From: a virus
Length of the DNA: 55,471 nt
IMG/VR virus record: IMGVR_UViG_3300044614_001468
Span: 1 to 55,471 of that record
Strand: one strand, 5' to 3'
Below are positions 47,819 to 55,471 of the stretch, piece after piece; within the stretch, counting starts at the first letter, position 1; every line of letters starts with the position of its first letter. The position numbers and the translations under genes are program-made. The notes below the pieces were generated by a model, which was given only the letters and a program-made list of their open reading frames with translations, had not been told where the DNA came from and ran no database searches.

Positions 47819-49117
47819 ATGCCAGCAACATGGGACTTGCCGCGTTCAAGCGGCCTTTGGAATCAACAGGACATCGCTAACTACAACCGCCTTCCGATCT
47901 GGATGGCTATGCAGCAGACCAAGAAGATGCAGATGTGGTCGCGCTGGAAGGACATGTTTCCCAAGATCAAGTGGAAACAGAACATGGGTGACATCCTGCA
48001 GGGTGTGATCGCGGAGAACTCCCCGATCGTCAATCAGGTGCATCGCCCGAAGAACATCACCGAGTTGCCGCTCAAGACCGTGGCGAGCACTTGGGAGCGT
48101 ACGAACCAGAGCCGCGTCAAGCGTCACAACTTCGAATCTCCTCAGTTCAACTTCCTCCCCAGCTTCCGCGATTTCCGCACGAAGCAGCTGAAGTTCGCCG
48201 CTGAAGATCTCTCGAAGCAGATCGCTGTCGGCTATGATTTGTTCACGCGTGACAACGTGTTTCAGAACTCGCCGTTCGTGTACGTTGTGGGTAACACCAC
48301 CTCTGGCGAATTGCCCTTGATCAACGCCCCGGCCGCTTTGCCGACCGATACCAGCGCGATCAAAGACACCGCTTGGGTTGCCGCCACGTCTGCCAAGATT
48401 GGCTCTGACGACAACGGTTTCCTCTCCTATCGACAGATTCAGGCCGTCGCTTCCTACGCGAAGAACTACCTGATGATTCCTCCGATGGAAGGAATGCAGA
48501 GCGGCGCTCCTGCTGACAATGAAATGTCGAAGGGCAAGTATATCCTCGTCGGTGGTTCTGAGATCTATGAAGGTCTCGCCTTTGATGAGCACGTGCTGAA
48601 CACCAAGCCGCTCGCGATGAACCTCCTGAATAGCTCCTTCCAAGGCGCTATCGGGCCGAACATCATCTTCCGCGAAGAGTTCTATCCTCTGCGTTTTGCT
48701 GAGGATGGCACTATGCCCGCGCCCGAGATCGAGCTGTTGCTGCCTGACAGCGGCTACTCGACCCCGAACGCTACTCGTCAGACTGTCGTCAATCCTGCCT
48801 ACGCGAGCGCCGCTATCGGCGTGGCGTTCTTGATTGGCTATAATCCCTACGAGCAGATCGACGTGGGTCCGCCTCCCAGCGAGTTCACTGGCGCTTCCAT
48901 CAATGGCAAGCGTTTTAATCAGCTCACTTGGAACGGTGAAGTTCGCCTGACCGACAACGTGCTGGTCAACTACGGATCGAACAATCTCGATACCAACAAG
49001 TACGGTGAGTTCCTGCAGCTGATCGCCGACACCGTGCTCGGCATCATCGGCAATACTCCTCGTAACGTCATCCCCATCATCTATCGTCGTCAGATCGCTC
49101 CGTCGCTGTTTGTGTAA
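47819..49117 (+). CDS. Major capsid protein (432 aa)
   Basis: Identified by position (portal, scaffold, this gene), size and composition: an N-terminal arm (MPATWDLPRSSGLWNQQDIA), a mixed alpha/beta body of HK97-like length, and more optimised G/C-ending codons than its neighbours, as for a highly expressed gene. It has a dedicated predicted sigma-54 promoter and structured leader. The sequence does not let me name a subfamily. Confidence 0.8.
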   Translation: MPATWDLPRSSGLWNQQDIANYNRLPIWMAMQQTKKMQMWSRWKDMFPKIKWKQNMGDILQGVIAENSPIVNQVHRPKNITELPLKTVASTWERTNQSRVKRHNFESPQFNFLPSFRDFRTKQLKFAAEDLSKQIAVGYDLFTRDNVFQNSPFVYVVGNTTSGELPLINAPAALPTDTSAIKDTAWVAATSAKIGSDDNGFLSYRQIQAVASYAKNYLMIPPMEGMQSGAPADNEMSKGKYILVGGSEIYEGLAFDEHVLNTKPLAMNLLNSSFQGAIGPNIIFREEFYPLRFAEDGTMPAPEIELLLPDSGYSTPNATRQTVVNPAYASAAIGVAFLIGYNPYEQIDVGPPPSEFTGASINGKRFNQLTWNGEVRLTDNVLVNYGSNNLDTNKYGEFLQLIADTVLGIIGNTPRNVIPIIYRRQIAPSLFV

Positions 49118-49149
49118 TCTAAACGGCAACAATTAACTAACATAAGAAC

Positions 49150-49641
49150 ATGAAGAACTTGTTTAAATACTTCGTTACGTTCGCTGCGATGGCTGGTTTG
49201 CTCGTGGCGGAAGTTGTGTCCGGTACGTTTACTTCGGCTATTTCCGTTCTAAACTCCACTGGCGTCTCGATCCGCAACTTCCAGGTTACTGATACCAGCG
49301 GCTCTGCGAACACTGTCATTCTCTATGATAATGACTCTGCCAGCAGCACCAATCGTGTTTATGCCGCGTACACTGGAGTTACTCAGTATACCACCAATGT
49401 CGTGATGTCTTTCACGAACTTCACTGGTGTGGTGCAGAGCTATACTAATACCGTGTTGGCTACTGTCAACACCACCGTTCCGGCCGCCACCAATCAGGCT
49501 CGTCGAGTGTTCACGTTCACGCTGCCTGCTAACGGCACCGTGACCTTTACGCCGAACTCTCCTCAAGGCACGACCTTTGGTCTGCAGCTGAAAGCTGTAG
49601 GCAACGGCGTTTATAACGCCGACATTCAGCCTTTGCCGTAA
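49150..49641 (+). CDS. Secreted-looking beta-rich head protein (163 aa)
   Basis: The N-terminus MKNLFKYFVTFAAMAGLLVA is hydrophobic like a signal or membrane helix, unusual for a virion protein. The remainder is threonine/asparagine-rich beta sequence (SFTNFTGVVQSYTNTVLATV). It follows the capsid gene by 32 bases and ends at a terminator, where head decoration proteins are common. It could be a decoration protein or a cell-surface protein. Confidence 0.6.
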   Translation: MKNLFKYFVTFAAMAGLLVAEVVSGTFTSAISVLNSTGVSIRNFQVTDTSGSANTVILYDNDSASSTNRVYAAYTGVTQYTTNVVMSFTNFTGVVQSYTNTVLATVNTTVPAATNQARRVFTFTLPANGTVTFTPNSPQGTTFGLQLKAVGNGVYNADIQPLP

Positions 49642-49645
49642 GACA

Positions 49646-49677
49646 ACCAGCCCACTCGAAAGAGTGGGTTGCTTTTT
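49646..49677 (+). terminator. Rho-independent terminator after the capsid operon
   Basis: CAGCCCACTC-gaaa-GAGTGGGTTG stem with a GAAA tetraloop, followed by CTTTTT. It ends the capsid transcript just before the next sigma-54-like site. Confidence 0.88.
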
Positions 49678-49718
49678 GGAGTTATAAATTAACCCTAAAA
49701 AGCAGCCCAATCTATGAT

Positions 49719-49734
49719 TGGCAACTAGGCAGCT
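49719..49734 (+). promoter_or_regulatory. Predicted sigma-54 promoter of the fibre/lysis operon
   Basis: TTGGCAA-CTAGG-CAGCT reading with exact GG-N10-GC spacing, 40 bases after the terminator. Predicted start near 49745 is 2 bases before the ATG at 49747, again implying a leaderless message. Confidence 0.68.
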
Positions 49735-49746
49735 AAACTTTAACGT

Positions 49747-51021
49747 ATGTCTTCTTTATCTACACTACCAAAAGGCGACTCTGCGTGGCTTCTAAGGAAG
49801 TCCATTCAGCGCGTCATGCAGCAAGTCTCCGTTCTGGAGACTAACATCGGCTCGTCTACGACGGGCAATAGTGCAAATACTCAAATCATTTTTAATGATA
49901 ACGGTACTTTGCGGGGCGACGCTCAGTTTACCTGGAACAAAACTCTTAATCGGCTGACCGTTGATGGAGATGAAACTATCAGCGGCGATCTGACGGTGGC
50001 GGCGAATACGCTGAAGGTTGATTCGACGAATGATCGGGTGGGTATTGGTACGGCGACACCTTATGCTTTGCTTCACGCAAACGGCACGATTGCAGCCGCC
50101 AATTTTGATTGGACCCCAAGTTTTATTGCACCGACTGTCGGATTACTTGCAGCCAGCAACAGCAGTTCCGCATCTATTCGAATTGCGACATTGGATTCAA
50201 ATCCAACACACGATCCTTTTGTCAATTTCCTAACTTCTGGCGGTCAGAACTGGAGCATTGGAATTGATAACTCCGACAGCGACAAGTTCAAGATTGCGTT
50301 TACGAATGGATTTACTGGCAGCAATGAAGTTTTTGCTGTTGATACTTCTGCTGTGTTCTCTTGGTACGACGGCGCAGGCGGCACTCGAATGACCCTGAAC
50401 TCCACGGGGCTGGGCGTGGGGGGAAGTCCTGCGGGAACGTTCCCGGTCATTTTGGTCGAAGGAGGCGCTGGAACTTACGCTAAATTCAACTCCAAGGTCG
50501 GAGCAAAAACATGGTCCACTGGCTATCGCTCTGGAACGACTCAGTTTGAAATTCAGGAGGATGGAACTGAGCGATTCGTAATTGCCAACGGCGGCAACGT
50601 CGGCGTGGGGGTTACGCCGAGTGCGTGGGGTGGTGGTGGTAGAGCGTTTGAAATTGGATTCATTGGAACCGGAATCCAAAGCAGGAATAACCAGTATTCC
50701 GCATTAACGCAAAACAGTTGGTTCAACTCATCTGCACAATGGATTTACGGAGCTACTGGTCTTGCTTCACGCTACGATCAGGACGCTGGAACTCATAAGT
50801 GGTTTATCGCCCCCAGCGGCACCGCTGGAAACGCCATCACCTTCACCCAAGCAATGACGCTCGATGCGAGCGGGAATCTGATTCTGCAATCTTCCGCAAC
50901 TCCCGCCACGTTGACTGTCAACGGCCAGCTAACCGTCAACGCCACCAGCAACACCAACCTCCGCTTTAGCTATCGCGGATCTGATGGCACAACCCGAGTC
51001 GCCAACATCACTCTCGCCTAA
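49747..51021 (+). CDS. Tail fibre / appendage protein (424 aa)
   Basis: An N-terminal helix (SAWLLRKSIQRVMQQVSVLE) is followed by fibre-type beta sequence (SANTQIIFNDNGTLRGDAQF, ISGDLTVAANTLKVDSTNDR, VGIGTATPYALLHANG), common in trimeric phage tail proteins. No C-terminal chaperone peptidase triad is evident. From about 50.4 kb the codons become strongly G/C-ending, like the downstream copy B cassette, suggesting acquisition from another phage. Confidence 0.7.
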   Translation: MSSLSTLPKGDSAWLLRKSIQRVMQQVSVLETNIGSSTTGNSANTQIIFNDNGTLRGDAQFTWNKTLNRLTVDGDETISGDLTVAANTLKVDSTNDRVGIGTATPYALLHANGTIAAANFDWTPSFIAPTVGLLAASNSSSASIRIATLDSNPTHDPFVNFLTSGGQNWSIGIDNSDSDKFKIAFTNGFTGSNEVFAVDTSAVFSWYDGAGGTRMTLNSTGLGVGGSPAGTFPVILVEGGAGTYAKFNSKVGAKTWSTGYRSGTTQFEIQEDGTERFVIANGGNVGVGVTPSAWGGGGRAFEIGFIGTGIQSRNNQYSALTQNSWFNSSAQWIYGATGLASRYDQDAGTHKWFIAPSGTAGNAITFTQAMTLDASGNLILQSSATPATLTVNGQLTVNATSNTNLRFSYRGSDGTTRVANITLA

Positions 51022-51025
51022 TCCC

Positions 51026-51445
51026 ATGATTACCCTCTCTTGGATCATTGAACGCCTGTTGGTCAAACCGACCGAAGGCACTCTCACGGACGTTGTGATT
51101 ACCGCCGACTGGCGATGCAACGGCTCGCAGGATCAGTACAGCGGCACTTGCTACGGATCGACCTCATTCTTTCCGCCGACTGAGAACTTCACTCCGTACG
51201 ATCAGCTCACGCAGGATCAAGTCCTCGGCTGGTGCTTTGCTTCTGGAGTCAATCAAACTGCCATCGAAGCGAACGTGACGCAGCAGATCAACGACCAGAT
51301 CAACCCGCCGATCATCGCTCCGCCGCTGCCGTGGTTGCCTCCGGTTCCTCCGCCCCAGCCCGAGATGATCGTGCCTCCGATGTTGCCGCAGGTGGAGCCG
51401 GTTTTGGTTGCGGAGCAGCCCGTCGTTTCCGACACTGCCGCCTGA
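51026..51445 (+). CDS. Proline-rich tail-module protein (139 aa), copy B
   Basis: The start at 51026 (MITLSWIIERLLVKPTEGTL) directly follows the fibre stop. The N-terminal half is a compact beta domain with cysteines and aromatics (WRCNGSQDQYSGTCYGST, PYDQLTQDQVLGWCFASG), a pattern seen in small proteins of aquatic phage tail regions. The C-terminal third is proline-rich. The truncated gene at 3-245 is identical for its first 42 residues. Confidence 0.7.
   Translation: MITLSWIIERLLVKPTEGTLTDVVITADWRCNGSQDQYSGTCYGSTSFFPPTENFTPYDQLTQDQVLGWCFASGVNQTAIEANVTQQINDQINPPIIAPPLPWLPPVPPPQPEMIVPPMLPQVEPVLVAEQPVVSDTAA
51225..51351. repeat. Second copy of the 127-bp exact repeat (see 1-127)
   Basis: Identical to bases 1-127. 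Downstream of it the two cassette versions begin. G+C-rich codon style continues across it in this copy, whereas in the copy at the window start the style changes to A/T-ending immediately afterwards. Confidence 0.9.
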
Positions 51446-51446
51446 T

Positions 51447-51599
51447 ATGATCAAGATCGAACTGACTCCCCAGCAATTCAACCAGCTCTATGAACTGCTG
51501 GTCATTGGTATGAAGGCCGGCAACGTCCAAAACATGAAGGTCGGACTGCCGCTCGTTGAAATCCTCGAAACCGCAGCCGCGCAACACAAACCCGAGTAA
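51447..51599 (+). CDS. Small conserved cassette protein (50 aa), copy B
   Basis: Begins MIKIELTPQQFNQLYELLV and contains KVGLPLVEILE. Homologous along its length to the 56-aa protein at 266-436. Function unknown; conservation across the two cassettes supports coding. Confidence 0.7.
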   Translation: MIKIELTPQQFNQLYELLVIGMKAGNVQNMKVGLPLVEILETAAAQHKPE

Positions 51600-51600
51600 C

Positions 51601-51777
51601 ATGGACGCAACCAACCACGGCGGTGGAACGAATGGACTAGCCTTGTCTCTTGGCACGGCAGCAGCAGCAACGTCTGCATCTATGCTGCCCCAGCTCACCG
51701 ACGAGATCCGTTTTGTCTCCGCCGTGGTTGGCCTCCTTGCGGCCTGTGTTGCCCTCTACAAAGCCATCAAGAAATGA
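51601..51777 (+). CDS. Holin-like protein (58 aa), copy B
   Basis: Polar glycine-rich N-terminus, a hydrophobic segment GLALSLGTAAAATSASML, a charged turn, then a second one VSAVVGLLAACVALY and basic tail KAIKK. It is the positional equivalent of 487-663. Overlaps the next gene by four bases (ATGA). Confidence 0.6.
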   Translation: MDATNHGGGTNGLALSLGTAAAATSASMLPQLTDEIRFVSAVVGLLAACVALYKAIKK

Positions 51778-51956
51778 AAAACACCAAGACAACTCTCGCC
51801 GGTATCGGAGCCATCCTCGTCGCAGTCGGTGGGGCCTTGAGGGCTCTGTTCGACGGTGATCCCAGCAGTAACGTCGATCTCGCTGCAACCATTGCCGCGG
51901 TGACCGCCGGTGTGGGCCTCATCGCCGCCAAGGACGCCGAGAAGAAACCGGAATGA
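51774..51956 (+). CDS. Small conserved membrane protein (60 aa), copy B
   Basis: Shares TTLAGIGAILVAVGGAL and the FDGDPSSN motif with the protein at 888-1064. Two hydrophobic helices, charged C-terminus. Its stop overlaps the next start (ATGA). A lysis-cassette membrane protein of undefined role. Confidence 0.68.
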   Translation: MKNTKTTLAGIGAILVAVGGALRALFDGDPSSNVDLAATIAAVTAGVGLIAAKDAEKKPE

Positions 51957-52096
51957 ACGTGATCGAGCAGATCGTGACAGCCATTCTAAAATGGCTGACC
52001 GGCCTGGCTAAAACTCAACCAACAGCCGAAGATGCCAAACCAGACCCCGAGCTTAAACAAAAGCTGCTGGATCGCATTGATCGCTCTGGCATCTAG
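51953..52096 (+). CDS. Possible i-spanin-like short protein (47 aa), copy B
   Basis: Starts in an ATGA overlap, with hydrophobic N-terminus VIEQIVTAILKWLTGLA and a charged C-terminus KQKLLDRIDRSGI. The lipoprotein gene at 52032 starts within it in another frame, repeating the nested arrangement seen at 1061-1352. Confidence 0.5.
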   Translation: MNVIEQIVTAILKWLTGLAKTQPTAEDAKPDPELKQKLLDRIDRSGI

Positions 52097-52259
52097 CTGT
52101 GGCTGTCAGACCCGAGTGGTCTATGTGCCCCACGGCGAGCCTGTGCGCCTTGCTGAGAGCGTTAAAGCTCGTGTCTGGGTCAAAGGTGCGGACGGGGCTC
52201 CTGTGCGCTCCAGCAACCGAATCACACTGCCGGAAGGCTGGTACTCTCTCCCCAAATGA
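52032..52259 (+). CDS. Lipoprotein, o-spanin-like (75 aa), copy B
   Basis: A signal sequence with hydrophobic core CWIALIALASSCGC gives a lipobox (ASSC) around residue 24. The mature part ends with LPEGWYSLPK, sharing LPEGWY with the lipoprotein at 1119-1352. Nested in the preceding gene like Rz1. A lysis role is inferred from this architecture. Confidence 0.62.
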   Translation: MPNQTPSLNKSCWIALIALASSCGCQTRVVYVPHGEPVRLAESVKARVWVKGADGAPVRSSNRITLPEGWYSLPK

Positions 52260-52606
52260 CCAACGTAACCCAAGAGATTCCCCGCGGCGACCGGTGGATC
52301 GTGCCGGTGACTGTGACCATACCGGACGATGCAACCTTCTCCTGGTCGGGGATCCTGGCGAAGTGCGAGGTCCGGAACGCTGACGATCTTTCGCTGTTTG
52401 TCACGCTGACCCCCACCGCGGATCTCTCGGTGGCCGGAGCCGCCACGTTTACCTTGGAGCTGACCGGCGCCCAGACCATCACTAAGAACATCGGCGACAA
52501 GCTGGTGGCCGACCTGGTGATCTACCGGACAAGCCCGACGTTCGGACCGCACACTCTTGTTGTTTTCCAACTGAACATCGTCCGCCGGATCACGACCACC
52601 ACATGA
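52256..52606 (+). CDS. Tail/baseplate accessory protein (116 aa), copy B
   Basis: Predicted beta sandwich (GDRWIVPVTVTIPDDATFSW, AATFTLELTGAQTITKNIGD). It occupies the same position as 1349-1705 but with low sequence identity. It overlaps both neighbours by four bases. Probably a fibre adaptor. Confidence 0.58.
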   Translation: MTNVTQEIPRGDRWIVPVTVTIPDDATFSWSGILAKCEVRNADDLSLFVTLTPTADLSVAGAATFTLELTGAQTITKNIGDKLVADLVIYRTSPTFGPHTLVVFQLNIVRRITTTT

Positions 52607-53364
52607 GCGACCTGGCCATCACGTTTCAGGAACAGAGTTTTCTGGTTCAATTCCCGCGCTATGTCGCCGGAACCACTGGAGCCGGTGGTTCTGTGGCGTG
52701 GAACGATGTCACCGGCAAGCCGGCCACCTTTCCGCCTTCTGCCCATACCCATCCAATTTCTGAGGTGGTCGAGCTCCAGACGCTCCTGGACGACGCCAAC
52801 GGCACAAAGCTCAATCAAGCCACGGTCAAGATAGTGCGCAAGGCTAGCGCCGGCACGATCACCAAGGGGCAGGTTGTCTACATTGTTGGATCCCAGGGCA
52901 CCCATCTCACTGTCGAGCTTGCCGATGCAGATTCCGAGGCCACGGCAGCAACGACCATCGGTGTTGCAATGGGCAACATCACAAACACGGTCGATGGCTA
53001 CATCATTGTCCAGGGCTTCCTCGACGGCCTGAGCAACCTGCCGACCGCCACCTTTACCGACGGCCAGGCGCTCTGGCTCTCGTCCACGGCCGGAGGATGG
53101 ACCAACACCCGCCCGACCCAGCCGGCGCACGGCGTTTTCCTTGGCTGGGTGGTATCGGCCAGCAACGGTTCTGCTGGTCGCGCCTATATCAAAGTCATTA
53201 ACGGCCAAGAGCTGAATGAACTGCACGACGTGCTCATCACCAGCCCGGCCAACGATCAGGTTTTGACTTACGAGACATCCAGCGGGCTCTGGAAGAACAA
53301 GACGGCATCATCTGGCGGAATCACCAACGGCCAATCCATCGTCAACGCTCTCATTTTCGGCTGA
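52603..53364 (+). CDS. Fibre connector protein (253 aa), copy B
   Basis: Contains TTGAGGSVAWNDVTGKPATF and PPSAHTHPISEV, a common fibre motif with a metal-binding HTH(P) turn, then a beta domain (AGTITKGQVVYIVGSQGTHL). Ends SIVNALIFG like the much shorter copy A connector (1709-1933). It likely links the adaptor to the terminal fibre. Confidence 0.65.
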   Translation: MSDLAITFQEQSFLVQFPRYVAGTTGAGGSVAWNDVTGKPATFPPSAHTHPISEVVELQTLLDDANGTKLNQATVKIVRKASAGTITKGQVVYIVGSQGTHLTVELADADSEATAATTIGVAMGNITNTVDGYIIVQGFLDGLSNLPTATFTDGQALWLSSTAGGWTNTRPTQPAHGVFLGWVVSASNGSAGRAYIKVINGQELNELHDVLITSPANDQVLTYETSSGLWKNKTASSGGITNGQSIVNALIFG

Positions 53365-53367
53365 CCC

Positions 53368-55374
53368 ATGAAGCAATTCACCATTCCATCCTACACGTTC
53401 ACGCCTGGAGCCTCGGGCGTCGGCACCGTCAACCTGTCCGGCATTTCAGGCTTCAACGTCAAATATCTGGTCGCCGTTATCAACCAGACCCGCGGCGTTG
53501 TGATTTACAGCACCGGAGACACCGCTACCCGATACACGAATCTGGCCGGAACCACGTTGACGTTGAACGTCGACACCTCGACCCACAACAGCGGTGACGT
53601 GCTGCAGGTCATTTACGAGGTCACGTCAGCCGATCCTCTGACTGATACGCAACTGAGAGCCACGGCGGTCTCGGTGAGCGGCACAGTGACAGCCAACACT
53701 GGATTGAGCCAGCCGCTTACCGACACTCAACTCAGGGCGAGTGCTGTTCCAGTTTCTGGAACTGTGACAGCAAACACTGGTTTGAGTCAGCCGCTTACTG
53801 ACAGCCAATTGCGAGCGACTGCTGTCCCGGTCAGCGGCACGTTCTTCCAAGCCACTCAACCCGTTTCTGCTGCCGCTCTCCCGCTGCCTTCCGGCGCATC
53901 CACCGAAACCACTTTGGCAGCCGTCGAGGTCGATACGTCGGCCATCGCGTCATCGGCCTCTGCCATCAACGGCAAACTTGCTGCGCTATCGACCCGCGTT
54001 CTGGACAATGAATCATCCGGTTCACCTGTCCGCGCAATCGGTCAGGAAATCTGGAACGTGTCGTTTTCTCAAGTCGGGGCATCGGTAATCTCTGACCAGT
54101 TTGTTACCCCGCAAACAGGCACTGGCGTCTCGTATTCTCAAGCATCCGGTGCGCTGGCCATCGTTGCTGGAACTACTGCCAACGCTGAGTTCTTCACACG
54201 TTCGACGACTACTTGGCGCGGAGCCATGCGGCTCAAGTTCTCGATTGTCTCATCGCAACGTATCGCCAACACCAACTTGGCGGTCATGCTGGCCGACCTT
54301 GTTGGCGAAGGTCTGACTGTCACGATCAACAGCGCGACAAGCATCACCGTTGCTCAAGCGGGCCATGCTTTCACTTCAACGAGCGTCGGTCAGTTCGTTC
54401 AAGTGGGCCGCATCGTTGGCGCGAATGGTGTTCCGGGTCGTTACGCCATCGCTTCGGTTGTGGCGGGTGTTTCCTACAACCTCACCGTTGCTGGCTGGCC
54501 TGCGTCTGGTAGCTGCACGGCGACAGTCTTCGGGCATTCGTATGTCCGAAACCTTGTCACCGGAACGACAGCCACAAACATCAACGTCGATGCTCAACGC
54601 CGTGGATGGGCGCAGGGCGACACTACCGCAACGATTAACACAACGGCTTCTCCCGGTACAATCATCACTTGCGAGCTGACTGGTCGTGAGGTGTTTTGGG
54701 CGGATCAACTTCGGGCCACAACGACAACTCCGACCGTTGCGGTTAGGGCAAACCGCGTCGAAAACATCCCAGACGACAATCTCAACCTTTACCTGTTTGT
54801 CTGGTCGTTCAACGGCACAACCGCGCCAGCCTCATCGACGACGTGGACAATCTCTTTTTGCGCTATCGAGAAGTTCGCCAACATGCCCGTCTACATTCAG
54901 GGCAATCGGGCGCAGGGCGCGATGAATCCGATACCTGTCCAGACCCAAGGAACCGTCGCGACCAGTTTTACCCAACCCGCTTTGGTCGCTGGTAGTGCTC
55001 TAATCGGCGACGTGGGCCAGCAATATCGCGCAAACGCCACAGGTGCCGCTTCTGGTGCTCATTTAGTCAGTGCCGCAACCACCAACGCCACCATTGTCAA
55101 AGGATCTGCTGGGCGTGTACTAGGTTGGGCATTAGCAAACACCAACGCAGCGTTTCGATACGTTAAGCTGCACAACCAAACCACAACACCAACCGCTGGC
55201 TCTGGCGTTGTCAGAACCATCGCCATTCCTCCAAACAGTTTGGCCCAAATGAAACTTGAAGGCGGAATTGCTTTTGCCACGGGTATCGGCCTCACGACCG
55301 TCACAGGCTCAACCGACGCCGACACAACGGCGGTCGGGGCGGGCGACATCGTTGGCGAACTCTTCTTTGCGTAA
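53368..55374 (+). CDS. Repetitive tail fibre protein (668 aa), copy B
   Basis: Same N-terminal domain as 1936-5115 (SYTFTPGASGVGTVNLSGIS). It has only three repeats of the PLTDxQLRA..VPVSGT type against many more in copy A, then a ~360-residue beta domain nearly identical to copy A. After the shared NRAQGAMNP the C-terminal ~150 residues differ completely (QYRANATGAASGAHLVSAAT onward). A swapped C-terminal tip on a common shaft indicates altered receptor specificity. Confidence 0.8.
   Translation: MKQFTIPSYTFTPGASGVGTVNLSGISGFNVKYLVAVINQTRGVVIYSTGDTATRYTNLAGTTLTLNVDTSTHNSGDVLQVIYEVTSADPLTDTQLRATAVSVSGTVTANTGLSQPLTDTQLRASAVPVSGTVTANTGLSQPLTDSQLRATAVPVSGTFFQATQPVSAAALPLPSGASTETTLAAVEVDTSAIASSASAINGKLAALSTRVLDNESSGSPVRAIGQEIWNVSFSQVGASVISDQFVTPQTGTGVSYSQASGALAIVAGTTANAEFFTRSTTTWRGAMRLKFSIVSSQRIANTNLAVMLADLVGEGLTVTINSATSITVAQAGHAFTSTSVGQFVQVGRIVGANGVPGRYAIASVVAGVSYNLTVAGWPASGSCTATVFGHSYVRNLVTGTTATNINVDAQRRGWAQGDTTATINTTASPGTIITCELTGREVFWADQLRATTTTPTVAVRANRVENIPDDNLNLYLFVWSFNGTTAPASSTTWTISFCAIEKFANMPVYIQGNRAQGAMNPIPVQTQGTVATSFTQPALVAGSALIGDVGQQYRANATGAASGAHLVSAATTNATIVKGSAGRVLGWALANTNAAFRYVKLHNQTTTPTAGSGVVRTIAIPPNSLAQMKLEGGIAFATGIGLTTVTGSTDADTTAVGAGDIVGELFFA
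54139..54419. repeat. 281-bp exact repeat shared with 3565-3845
   Basis: Second copy of the identical block described at 3565-3845, within the shared beta domain of the fibre proteins. Confidence 0.9.
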
Positions 55375-55375
55375 G

Positions 55376-55471
55376 ATGAAAATCTTAAGGTTCCTTCGAG
55401 ACTGCTGGGTGGGTGGCGTGTTCTACGCAACCAACCAGCCCGTTGCGTTTGGAAACCTTGCGTCGGACATT
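55376..55471 (+). CDS. Hypothetical protein, 3' truncated by the window end
   Basis: ATG 55376 opens a frame (MKILRFLRDCWVGGVFYATN) still open at the last base. It follows the fibre stop by one base, so it is probably the next gene of the cassette. Too short to classify; no equivalent follows the copy A fibre. Confidence 0.5.
   Translation, partial: MKILRFLRDCWVGGVFYATNQPVAFGNLASDI

Overview
The window is almost entirely the genome of a tailed bacteriophage, most likely a podovirus-like phage. It has a small/large terminase, portal, scaffold-like protein and major capsid protein, T7-like tail tubular proteins, beta-helical tail spikes/fibres and very large internal virion proteins. There is no tRNA, rRNA or integrase that I can see, so a lytic lifestyle is plausible. 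The host is unknown. Most starts lack a clear Shine-Dalgarno sequence and sit in A/T-rich leaders, and the phage appears to depend on a host RNA polymerase that accepts sigma-54.

Layout. Plus-strand late genes run from 41.9 kb to the right end and continue at the left end to 20.1 kb: packaging/head, fibres, lysis, fibres, tail tube, internal virion proteins. Minus-strand genes run from 40.8 kb down to 20.2 kb. They begin with tiny early genes (37.8-39.4 kb) and continue through a regulatory/helicase operon headed by rpoN (31-36.8 kb), repair and lysis genes, a recombination module (Cas4-like nuclease, Sak4-like ATPase, probable ssDNA-binding protein) and replication (UDG/exonuclease/PolA, ligase, DUF3987-like ATPase). 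The two units converge on a bidirectional terminator at 20.13-20.17 kb and diverge from an AT-rich, repeat-rich 1.1 kb region at 40.8-41.9 kb. This is the layout of a circular or circularly permuted genome.

Main discovery. The phage encodes its own sigma-54 (RpoN, 35469-36764) and a sigma-54 activator ATPase with an intact GAFTGA loop but no DNA-binding domain (31094-31933). I find seven -24/-12 sites with exact GG-N10-GC spacing. All lie in intergenic DNA in the correct orientation, several directly after a terminator. They precede the small terminase, the major capsid protein, a fibre gene, rpoN itself, a 214-aa early protein, the probable ssDNA-binding protein and the DUF3987 operon. The window therefore looks like a self-contained, self-amplifying sigma-54 regulon covering both middle and late genes.

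Other points of note. The family A DNA polymerase is split cleanly into two genes with a ligase and an unknown gene between the halves. A ~0.8 kb stretch at 39.56-40.39 kb is packed with hairpins and looks like a large structured RNA, next to three DnaA-box-like sites. A tail protein ends in a purple-acid-phosphatase-like domain that has lost metal ligands. Finally, the first 127 bases repeat exactly at 51225-51351, after which two divergent versions of one lysis/fibre cassette follow (1-5115 and 51352-55374). The exact 127-base overlap suggests a closed genome of about 51.2 kb plus an alternative allele of the cassette joined by assembly, although a real duplication is possible.
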